Positions 1 through 8,396 of a DNA stretch of 14,688 bases are shown piece by piece. A program made the translations under genes and the position numbers. The DNA is from Paraphysoderma sedebokerense (lineage: Eukaryota; Blastocladiomycota; Physodermatomycetes; Physodermatales; Physodermataceae), in the NCBI GenBank assembly GCA_025602915.1, contig JAHLJZ010000177.1:1-14688 (forward strand). The letters run 5' to 3'. Numbering within the stretch: the stretch's first letter is position 1; each line of letters starts with the position of its first letter. The notes beneath the pieces are model-generated. The model saw nothing but the letters and a program-made list of their open reading frames with translations. It did no database searches and was not told the DNA's origin.

Positions 1-114
1 AAGAATAGTATTAAAGTTGAGAGATTAATTGATCAAGAGATGGATAGTATGAAAGCTATTTTAGATTTATTAGATTTTGACAGTGGGGTAGAAGATTCTA
101 ATTCGTCCCCGTAA
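1..114 (+). CDS. C-terminal end of an unidentified protein (partial)
   Basis: From base 1 one + frame is open for 37 codons and stops at TAA (112-114). The peptide starts KNSIKVERLIDQEMDS and ends in an acidic, Ser-rich tail (DSGVEDSNSSP). An amphipathic helix followed by an acidic tail is a common way for a cytosolic or nuclear protein to end. No domain can be recognised, and the rest of the gene lies before the window. An AATAAA at 192-197 and a perfect hairpin at 235-264 lie downstream and fit a 3' flank. The frame is short, so coding status is inferred from its composition and the absence of stops. Confidence 0.55.
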   Translation, partial: KNSIKVERLIDQEMDSMKAILDLLDFDSGVEDSNSSP

Positions 115-191
115 TTATCATAGTAGTTTTAGCACTTATTTATTGCATTTGCATCGCAATTTTGTGGATATGCAAAATCTCAGTGCCGGAT

Positions 192-197
192 AATAAA
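192..197 (+). terminator. Possible polyadenylation signal AATAAA
   Basis: This AATAAA lies about 78 nt after the stop codon of the partial gene at 1-114, a normal spacing for 3'-end processing. The hexamer is common by chance in AT-rich DNA. Confidence 0.3.
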
Positions 198-234
198 ATC
201 GGTATTGGTAAAATATACAGTCCCAGTATCATTG

Positions 235-264
235 AATGAAGTTTAATGCATGCCAAACTTCATT
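235..264. repeat. Perfect 10-bp inverted repeat with 10-nt loop
   Basis: AATGAAGTTT (235-244) is exactly complementary to AAACTTCATT (255-264) across a 10-nt loop. As RNA it would form a 10-bp stem. It sits about 120 nt past the stop codon at 114, in a gene-free stretch. Confidence 0.6.
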
Positions 265-751
265 AGATAACATGAATACTTGCTTCAAAAATCAATTTAT
301 TGCAAGTTATAGAAATGTGTAACCCGAGTAGATGTATTCCTGAACAGTGGATGCAATAGATTACTGCTTTCGCATATAGCCTATACTACACTGACCTGAC
401 AATCTTCCAATATCACTTCTTACAGAGGTCACAACTTTCTTCCCCTATCTCGTACAACCACAAGAACAAGTTTCCATCACTTTCCTTTCCATGCATTATA
501 CGCCATGACGTGCAAGTAGCGAATGATCTTCATATCCCGTTCACTCTGTTCACCAAGTTCACTCCATGTATTCGGACCATATACCAACACAAGTCAACCG
601 TCATTCAACAGCACCGACTTTTTGAGTTAAAAATAAATTTATTGCAAAGAATAATAGTTTACTGGGTATCATCCATGGTCAACATACAGCCAATGGTATA
701 TAAGATAATACAGAATACTACAACATTTCGATCGAATCTGACCTAGTGAAC

Positions 752-1946
752 TTACAAGAAATTTACAAAAGCAGCAACGAAGAATGCAACGAGGGAGAGG
801 CCAACGGAAGCAGTAGTCATTGCGGCAGAGCTTTTTACACCGCTAGCACCACTGATTTCATCTTCGTTGAGGAGAACATCTGGATCCCAACTAATCTTGG
901 AGTGGTTACCAGGTTTAGTTCTGAAGACAATTAATTTTCTTCCTTCACTTTCGACATGTTCGGAGTCTTTGGTTTCATTGCTGACACCGGCATTGTCGGA
1001 TTGAACAATCAGGGTAGGATCGGCAGAAATAGTGCCTTCAGTGGTAGCGTTACTGGTAGCATCAGTGTAAAGGACAGTTGATGTCCAGTTGAATTTACCG
1101 TAGCCACCAACATTCAAGGAGTTGCCACTGGCATTGTAGTTTTCCTATTCGAGAGAGAAGTTGATTATTTTCCATGATCATTGTGCTTTTGGTATGAAAA
1201 GGAGTAAAAATACCTGAATACTAGATTTGTAAGTTATACCCTTGACAACAGCCAAGTGAGAATCGCTGTAAAGGAAAGGGAAGTTCTCAATGACTAGACC
1301 ATATTTCAACCCATATGGGTGAAGGGTCATATTGTCGACAACAACTTGTTCCTGGGTAACATAAGCGTCAAGTGTAACGGACACATTTTTGCCGGTGTCA
1401 GCAATAGGTTTGCTATAGGTGGTCATAAATTTTCTGGCAGATGTACCGACGGCAGAAGTTTGAATTTTAGACCAATATTGAGTGCTGTTACCGAAGAAAT
1501 TGATGGCGTTGGTACTATTCTTTAAGGATAAACCTCGAGCTTCATTAATTTCAACAATTTTGAAGAGTCCGACTCTGAAACCAAATTTGGTGTCGGTATT
1601 ATTATCTTTCATGACGAATTTAGCACCCGTGCGAGGGATATCAGCGACTCTATTAATTGAATGAAAATTGTCAATACATGAATATCATTCTGCGTTAATC
1701 CAAACCAAGGCAATCAAAATCATACTTTAAGAAGAATTCACTTTCGTATTTAATTGTTTGGTTTTCAAATTGAATTTCAATCTTGGCTTCCTTTCCATCA
1801 CCACCGACTTCATATTCAATTTTTCGCTTTTGCTCACGAAGCGAGGTGCGGTTTCCAGTGGACAAGTTTTGTTCCGTCTCTGCCGGAGCATTGAGGGCTC
1901 CAGAAGCGAGGAGGAGTAACAAGCAAGTAGAAATTGGCAGTTTCAT
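752..1946 (-). CDS. Secreted, heavily N-glycosylated, probably GPI-anchored protein of unknown function
   Basis: Three exons, 1946-1726, 1649-1214 and 1144-752, are joined by introns of 76 and 69 nt (GTATGA...ATAG and GTATTT...ATAG) in matching phases, giving 349 residues. The N-terminus (MKLPISTCLLLLLASGALNA) is a classic signal peptide. The last 20 residues are hydrophobic with no basic end, after a small-residue stretch (SGASG), which is the layout of a GPI-attachment signal. The body carries 13 N-X-S/T sequons. The middle has alternating beta-strand-like segments such as FGFRVGLFKIVEI and LKYGLVIENFPF, suggesting a beta-sandwich ectodomain. I do not recognise the family; the second segment loosely recalls extracellular-matrix proteins of the skeletal organic matrix type. 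The start is favoured by the signal peptide and a TATA box about 50 nt upstream. A cell-surface or wall role is inference. Confidence 0.75.
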
Positions 1947-2386
1947 TTTCTTTTACTATTGCTGTTGTCGGAATAGACATGGTGGACGCTCCCCATTTAT
2001 ATATGTTGGCAAACGGCCTTGACTTGCCGAAGTGACCCCTTACATCCGGTGGGGTGTTGTAGCGAAAGTTCGCGTGCTCAATTGTTGACCCCTTTTCTGG
2101 CAATCCTTCTGACAATTTTCCCGTTCCGAGCGGCCGCAGTCCCCGCGACAATAGTAGCGTACATTATGAGTGTCGTTTACGCATATTCTGGCCTCCAAGG
2201 CCTGCAGTTCTGTTGTATGTTTAGCTCCGAAGTTATCCCCATCATCGACTAGTGTTGAGTCTGAACTGGTGATTTGAACCGTATTTTCCAAGTTTTTATT
2301 GAGGCACTGCTCTCAGTATATCTACATCCTTAGACTGAAATGCTGAATACAAGGCCATAAAATGGGGTCACACTGCAGACAATTTT
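1947..2386. other. Upstream region of the glycoprotein gene / downstream region of the receptor gene
   Basis: This 440-nt gap lies between two minus-strand genes. It holds the TATA box at 1995-2004 and a GC-richer patch at about 2060-2160 that includes GCGGCCGC. Two overlapping minus-strand frames cross it (2291-2040 and 2151-1834). Neither has recognisable domains and neither joins convincingly to the gene below, so I treat the region as promoter sequence. One frame is cysteine-rich and is discussed in the findings. Confidence 0.5.
1995..2004 (-). promoter_or_regulatory. TATA box of the glycoprotein gene
   Basis: The minus strand reads ATATATAAAT, about 50 nt before the ATG at 1946. If transcription starts about 30 nt downstream, the 5' leader would be only about 20 nt. 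No TATA element this clear is seen near the other starts. Confidence 0.5.
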
Positions 2387-4068
2387 TTATAACCCCACTT
2401 CTTCTTCGGCTATCCTATTCCACATACTCCAATTGTTGGTGACTTGCACATTGGACCCGGACGCACTCTTTTTGCCAAAAATATATTTGACCAATCGATA
2501 GATTTTTGTTTCCCAGTTGTTCGGATGAGATATCATTGTCGGGGCTCCAATGGAAGCTGCGGATGGTCTTCGTGAGGTTGAAACAACTAGCGGCGACAAA
2601 GACGGTCTACGTCGTTCCGCTACCGTCGGAGAAGGTGGCGTTGGAGTTTGTACATTCGAGGCAGATGGTCGACGGGACGAAAATGTAGTTGTACTTGGAG
2701 ACATCGGCGGAGACCAATCCATTCGAGGTGGTGAACGGGTTATCGGTGACGAAGGTGGATTGTATGAAAATGATGGCCTTCTTACTTTATCTCCCTGGTT
2801 TGAGTAACATGATGGAGAAGTCGGTGTAGCGGGTAATGGAATGTATCCATATTTTGCTTCGTACTGATAGACGTATCTGTGTATAATATTTTCTTTGATG
2901 CGTTGTATGGTGGATTGAATAGCTGGATCAGTGATGAGAAAATAGGAGCATATTATGGCCTGAATAGTGGCACTAATGTAAGACGCCATCACCAAAGGGA
3001 ATGTGACGGATTTGTTGATGTAAAGAATCGTTGCGAATGACAGATTCACTGACTGAGTCGCTGAAATGGCCAGACAAAAGAAAACAAGCCTATTCAGACA
3101 AATAATTAGCTGCATAATTTCGGGAGGATTGAGCCTGCTTTTATTACCTTCTTGCTATCTTTTTCACCACGCCGCTATTACCAGCCTGGGATGAACCAGT
3201 TCGAATAGTAGCATCCATTTTTCGCAGGCCCCGGGAGATAGCATATATAACGCAGGACACTTTAACCGACGTATATATGCAATAACAGATGCAAACTATC
3301 ACAGGCGCGTACAGTATACCGTACTAACAAGTATCTGCGGTTAATATATGATAGTGGAGTATGACATACCGCCAAAGAAGACTTACTGTCACAGTTAAGG
3401 CATTCATCGATGAAGCGACGTTAAACGAACAGCCTGAAAATGCGTTTAAAAACTTTCAGTATGGCGGTACAAGCTTTTCTTCATCGTTTTTGTACTTACT
3501 CTTCGTTTTGTTATCGTATGTGTAAACGTTGAAATACAATGGAACTCCAGACGCAGCCGCCGCGAATAGCAGTGCTGCAAGGATATACCATTTAGCATTG
3601 TTGGAACTTTCTCTCCTCGAGATTTCAAAGACAACTTGTAATTGCTAGAGTAATTAATGTTAGCCTGCCCTTGCATTTTCCGACTGTTCTACGGCCAAGA
3701 CATACCCTGGCAATCACTGATGTCAGCAAGACAATCATTAGATGTCCGAATGCGTCTAACCAAATCATTCCCATGCACAGCATAGAATTCAGATTCACAT
3801 AGTGCGTAAAATATCGGGATGCTCCATAGAGCATTGCCGAAATACATATCCAGCATGATAATGTAAATGTCAACCGTTTTCCAGCCTTTGAGTTCAACCA
3901 GAACCGTATGCAAAGATACACTGTTAGAGCTATCAGATTCGGTATCAATGTCGCACCTAGACTTATCGGGATTAGGTACTTCAAGATGTCGGACTCATTT
4001 CCAGTTAAGTTGCTTGATTTGCGTACTGGATCCATTAGTGTCGATGCAGATGAGCCGACGCCGTTCAT
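2387..4068 (-). CDS. Seven-transmembrane (GPCR-like) receptor with Ser/Pro-rich C-terminal tail
   Basis: Five exons (4068-3706, 3644-3500, 3433-3387, 3323-3148, 3089-2387) with introns of 58-66 nt give 477 residues in frame. Seven hydrophobic segments appear at about 30-54, 67-88, 97-120, 138-160, 187-213, 245-268 and 274-296. The extracellular N-terminus is short, with two sequons (NLT, NES). Cys98 at the top of TM3 and Cys171 in the second outer loop sit where GPCRs form their conserved disulphide. TM5 has a proline (ILYAPVIV), and TM7 ends in TDPAIQ, like the N/DPxxY region. The basic third inner loop (214-244) could contact a G protein. The tail of about 180 residues has four RRPS motifs. 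Subclass and ligand are unknown; a cAMP-receptor-like or rhodopsin-like protein is possible. An acceptor-like site upstream (CCCTTGCAG, near 4097) could mean a 5'UTR intron. Confidence 0.85.
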
Positions 4069-4927
4069 TTTAAGAGGAAAAACGTTATGTCCTCGACCTG
4101 CAAGGGAAATGTCCTAATATGGAGAGATCTTTGAACACCAGTTAATGCTCTGGACCAGGGGGCACGATGCTGCGAATATTTGCCTCAAAAGTAATATTTT
4201 GTGGTAGCATTGGATTGTCAACTATTATCTTAATATAGTATCGAACTTGTGGGTCATTGGTGGGGCTGGTTTGTGGGACGCGCCGCTGAGGCGGGTGGAA
4301 TTTAGTCGTGTGCTTGAGTGCAGAGGGAATTTTGTGCGAGCGAATCCTGATTGGGAAGGGGCAAATTAATGAATCAGGTCACCATTGTGCTACAAGGAGA
4401 GTGCATTCAGTCAGTTCAGCTTACATGAACAACAGGTTTGTGGTGGCCACACCATGGCAAAGTGGCAGCATATTGAAGATCGTCACAGATTCACATATCC
4501 TGCAGTCATTGAAATTCCCTGTGACACCGATGCGCCTACATAAAAGCTTGCTCTCAAAGTATAAAGCCATAGCGCTAAATTGTTAGATGAATTGCGAAGA
4601 TGGAGAACGCTGCTACCGTAAGAAATCCTCTGTACTCATGTTACTGTAGCGGATATTGCGCAAATGCCGTAGAAATAATTAAATTGAAGAAAGCCGATAA
4701 TATTCAGGCATGTACATGAGTTTAACGCAGTTGATTCCTGAAAGACTCCTGGCTCGGTGAGAGCCGCAAGTGAGCCGCAGCGCTCAGGGACTTCAACGAG
4801 TTACCGAGTCTGATGGGATACATGTAGATTCATAAATCCAACTCTGAATCCGCCGGACACTTCGAGGAAAACTCTCTTTCCTTCTAATCATGCGACATAT
4901 CCGAGTATGCACCTTTAAAGTACGATC
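4069..4927. other. Divergent intergenic region between receptor (-) and RING (+) genes
   Basis: This is about 860 nt serving as the upstream region of both neighbours. It includes a GC-rich patch near 4255-4300 with an ATTGG (inverted CCAAT) at about 4256 and a short direct repeat, GAGCCGCA, twice at 4761-4779. An open + frame at 4308-4586 starts with GTG and shows no domain, so it is not called. I see no RNA gene or clear TATA box. Confidence 0.5.
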
Positions 4928-6247
4928 ATGACATCCGAGAATCACCAACAAGTCGGACCCAACACTTTGGGTAACGACGTCGTCGTGAACGTCCACAGCG
5001 AAAGTCAACAATCCCTGGAACATTCAAATTCCCACAGCTTTTCTCGTAGCAGTTCCATACGATCAATTACAAATATTGTTCCCATTAACCGAATACGTCC
5101 TCTCGGTACGTATATCTTTACTGCCGTACAATTCAACAAACCGTAAACTAAGATAGAAAGTATTCTCTACTCAGTGTCCAATAGACAAAGCCGGACGATA
5201 CGATGGAACGTTGCGAGCTTGATTGCAGACAATTGGTCTCAAATTACAACAGCCTCTAAAATATATCTGGCAGTGTCGTCCATCTTACACTTAGCACAAA
5301 TAGCCGGGGGAATCGCGTTACTTGCTGTTTCATTCGCTGACAATTGCGCAGAATTAAAGGGATTTACAGTGGCATATGTGGTTAAAAGTATGATAGCCGT
5401 ACCAATTGTTTGGTATGTTCACCTTCACCCGATAGCAAGGGAAAGGTTGGATCCATATCAAGTCAGAAATTTAAATGGACTGGGAGAAGTGGAAACTAGA
5501 ACTTCCAGCACCCGTTTCGCTATGCACATCCAAAGGTATGTTCTCGTACCTGACCCTTCAGTGAAGAGATTTATACCTAATATAGTATATTATAGTCTCA
5601 AATCGATGGTAGATTTTGCAGCGACTATGCTGTTTGTTCTTGCCAACTACTGGGTAATTGCGCAACCCGTGTGTAGAGCCGAGTCTCCGAATTTGTACTT
5701 GGGAACCGCGATTTGGATGGTCATAAACTACGCAGTTATTCTATTTCCTCTCTTTTTATGCTGTGCTGTTATTTTTTGTCTTCCCGTAGTGCTTGTTTCC
5801 TTAAGGCTTGTCCATCTTGGGGATGACCCCGTGCGAACAATGGGAACTTGGATTGGGGGCCCGCTTCCCAGACGCCCTAGGCAAGGATTAACAAAGAAAG
5901 AAAAAGAGAAGTTGAAAGTTGTGCGGTTTACTTCAAATTTGTCGAATGAGTTGTTTTCGAATCCGACTTTCAATGCTAGTAATGTTTCGAATCCGAATAA
6001 GGAAGGGCTAAACGAATATCCCGGATTTACTGTACCAAATCAAGACGATGCACTATGCGTAATTTGCTTGTCGTCTTACGAAGAAGGTGAACTTCTGAGG
6101 TTACTGGATTGCGGTCATCATTTTCATTTAGACTGTGCAAATGAATGGCACTCTGTCAGTAGGACTTGTCCCCTTTGTGTTAAAGAATGCACAAAGACGG
6201 ACCAGCAGGAAGAGGCGATGGGGAATCATTCATCTGTAACGGTATGA
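4928..6247 (+). CDS. Multipass membrane RING-H2 E3 ubiquitin ligase
   Basis: Two exons (4928-5105 and 5175-6247) joined by a 69-nt intron (GTACGT...CTCAG, branch-like ACTAA) give 416 residues. The first 85 or so residues are polar, rich in Ser, His and Asn. Four or so membrane segments follow at about 88-112, 123-142, 202-219 and 236-271, then a basic linker (KKEKEKLK). The C-terminus holds a complete C3H2C3 RING-H2 finger with zinc ligands Cys354, Cys357, Cys372, His374, His377, Cys380, Cys391 and Cys394. RING-H2 fingers bind ubiquitin-loaded E2 enzymes, so this is probably a membrane-anchored ubiquitin ligase of the endomembrane system. The compartment and substrates cannot be read from the sequence. 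The intron join makes one valine codon, and the long second exon has no upstream ATG of its own. Confidence 0.9.
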
Positions 6248-6320
6248 AGCAAAGAGCATTTATAGATTTGTATATAGTAGCATGTGCATAACGGTGTCGG
6301 CGAACAGATAAAGAGTGGGG

Positions 6321-6326
6321 AATAAA
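6321..6326 (+). terminator. Probable polyadenylation signal of the RING gene
   Basis: AATAAA lies 74 nt after the stop codon at 6247 and about 160 nt before the next start codon, a normal position for 3'-end formation. Confidence 0.45.
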
Positions 6327-6346
6327 AGGATTTGCATTGAGAGAAG

Positions 6347-6352
6347 ACGCGT
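6347..6352. promoter_or_regulatory. ACGCGT (MCB-type) element upstream of the cyclin gene
   Basis: ACGCGT lies 137 nt before the cyclin ATG, just past the end of the RING gene. In fungi this is the core bound by MBF (Swi6 with an Mbp1/Res-type partner) at G1/S genes. About two or three copies are expected by chance in a window this size, so its position is the only argument. Confidence 0.35.
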
Positions 6353-6488
6353 TCCTCCTTGTATTTACTTTCCGCCTCTGCTCCAGTCCATTTCCAACTC
6401 ACGGCCTACGAGCACCCAATTCACAAAGCACATTGAATTCCTTCTTCACCTTCATATTCTCCATTTTGTGGTTGCAGACGGTTAGACG

Positions 6489-8027
6489 ATGTCGTTGCTA
6501 CGGATAGATCCTATTCCCATCGAAGTTAGAGATTGGATGTTCCGTTGTGAAGTGAAAGAATGCATTCGACACGACTTCTTGGACTCTCAGGAAGAAATCA
6601 CAGCTGAGAACCGAACTATGTTATTAGAGTGGCTGCTGGAGGTATGGTTTTTATTACTTTTAGTCTCCTACCACTGCCTTTTCGTAAGGAGAAGGCATAC
6701 ATGCTGTGACTTCGAAGTTTGTTTGTTTTTATTTTCGCCTAGAATACAACTACAGCCGTGAATTTTGAAAGATTGCGGTTTTGAATAGTGAATAGTAATC
6801 AGATAGCGTTATTGGGATTTCAGTTTCAAGAACATTGAATTTCCTGAGTGGCTGTCTTATTGCCGAAAAAATACTTGAATACCATCGATCTAAAACTGAT
6901 CCGTTCCATACATAGATTATCAACGACCCTTCTTTCGCTTATCACCCAGAAGTATTCCATCTGGCCATTAGATATATCGATAAATTCTGTTGCACCCAAC
7001 AAATTAAAACATCTAGATACCAGTTACTAGGAAGTATGGTCATTCGTCTTTACTCATTTGACAGAAACGCGTTGTGCATTAATGCTTATACTTACCACGC
7101 TCATAGGTGCATGTCTCGTCATTGCGGCGAAATATGCAGAGACTGTTCCATCAATGAAGAAAGGAGCGCCGGGTTTGCTTAGTGTCATGTGCGATTTGGC
7201 TGATGATATGTTTTCAAAGAAGGAGTTAGAGGTAATCTTCATGTTGCTCTTTCCGGAGTTAATGTCATTGCTTGCGGACGAATTGCTGAGTTTTTCTTTT
7301 GGTTTGCTGCCTAGTCTTATGAGGCTTGCATCCTAAGTCATCTTCAGTGGAAACTGAATCTTGTTACACCTGCTGTCTTCTTCGAAGCTTTCTTGGTGCT
7401 TCTACCTCTGACGGATCAATACTTATTACACAGCATTTGGCTGAAAGGAATGTGGATGATGAATAATGCAATGATGGGTTTGTCCTGCTGCATTTCTTTG
7501 TAATCGCAATTGGAATTACGCTTAACTTCTTCTCTTTCTCAGACTACACATTCGCGAAGGAGCTTCCGTCAGTACTGGCTATTAGCGCATTGAAAACAAC
7601 TGTTCAGATGACTGCTCCCGATATGTCCGCCGTTTGCGAAAGTATCATCAAAGATGAGATTAATCGAGTTCAAAAATTTTCAACCATCTCTAACGTGAGA
7701 ATAATGCTTAATATCGTTCCTCGTTCGGCCTAAACTTACCTCCAAGATTTTTTGGATAAGCAGGGTGCAATCGATACCTTAATCAAATATTACATTGAAA
7801 TATCACTTCAGGCAGAAGAAACACTGGACGTGAACGTTACCTCTGCTAATAGCCATGCCGGTGACGAGAACATCAACATATTTGATCAATCAAGCCCCAA
7901 ATCGGCGCATTCAAAATCAAAAGCATTTCGAATGGATACCCCAGGCGAAACCCCGAATCCCAGTCCGGTATTTACATCTGACGGAAACGATAGTGAGAGT
8001 GAATACGGAAGTGGAAGTGACTTCTAA
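6489..8027 (+). CDS. Cyclin, G1/S-like, with phosphodegron-bearing tail
   Basis: Six exons (6489-6641, 6916-7033, 7107-7231, 7315-7477, 7543-7694, 7764-8027) give 324 residues in frame. The first cyclin box begins near residue 35 (ITAENRTMLLEWLLE) and runs through HPEVFHLAIRYIDKF, YQLLGSACLVIAAKYAE and the helix ending in KKELE. The second box has LQWKLNLVTPAVFFEAF and DYTFAKELPSVLAISAL. Cyclins activate cyclin-dependent kinases and choose their targets. Only about 34 residues precede the fold and no destruction box (RxxL) is visible, unlike mitotic A/B cyclins. The 80-residue tail is acidic and carries TP/SP sites at 296, 300 and 304. The first intron is 274 nt, far above the local norm. The last acceptor is chosen at CAG 7761-7763 because the earlier AG at 7745-7746 breaks the frame. 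G1/S class is inference. Confidence 0.85.
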
Positions 8028-8396
8028 AGCTATCATAAAGGAAAACTAAAAAATTTTCTGGGTTGTGTTGTCACTCCAGATTGTATAGGAGGATTCGTCC
8101 TTAAATCCAGATACCCTAGAGAAAATTATTTATTCACCTCATGTTCTCGAGAATTTTTGATCTCCAGTCTATTTATCAAGTTTCTTTCCGTTCACTATGT
8201 AAATATCAGCTGTTTTTGCGATGGAACTTATACCTAATGTATGCGTAGCGCTTTATGTATCGATAGACACATTCAGGAAAAATATACAGTCAAAAAAATG
8301 ACAAAAACCTGTTGCTTTTTTTACCAATACGATTTACTTATCGTGATTCCCAACATCGATCGATTGAGCTGAGACGAACAAGCCATAGACTTTAGA
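8028..8396. other. AT-rich 3' region between converging cyclin and Grc3/NOL9 genes
   Basis: This is 369 nt between two stop codons, with short A and T runs and no canonical AATAAA on either strand. I see no gene or RNA structure here. Confidence 0.5.

Larger units (their letters stand above)
115..751. other. Intergenic region between two converging genes
   Basis: This is about 640 nt with no convincing gene. It holds the AATAAA at 192-197, the hairpin at 235-264 and an AT-rich 3' flank for the minus-strand gene ending at 752. A pyrimidine-rich patch at roughly 410-490 contains a splice-acceptor-like CTTCTTACAG ending at 425 and a few short frames (for example a 35-codon one from 523). None shows a recognisable protein or a partner exon. 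Confidence 0.5.

Noticed and set aside
210-223. AAAATATACAGTC shared with 8278-8291
   Set aside because: A 13-mer match of AT-rich sequence is expected about once by chance in a window of this size.
510-746. 78-codon + frame in the gap before the glycoprotein gene
   Set aside because: It has no ATG at its start, no domain and ordinary AT-rich composition; it overlaps the likely 3' end of the minus gene.
2260-2290. GGTTCAAATC on the minus strand, resembling a tRNA T-loop
   Set aside because: The flanking bases do not form a T-stem, and there is no matching acceptor or anticodon arm.
4308-4586. 92-codon + frame between the receptor and RING genes
   Set aside because: It starts with GTG, has no recognisable motif or splice partners, and lies in the shared promoter region.
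7034-7064. 31-nt cyclin intron ending at the first CAG
   Set aside because: It is too short, and it would duplicate the conserved LLG/LIGA region; the acceptor at 7106 restores QLLGSACLVIAAKY.
7747-7763. AG at 7745-7746 as the last cyclin acceptor
   Set aside because: It shifts the frame and gives a stop after 11 codons. The CAG at 7761-7763 keeps the long tail frame and gives a 69-nt intron of normal size.
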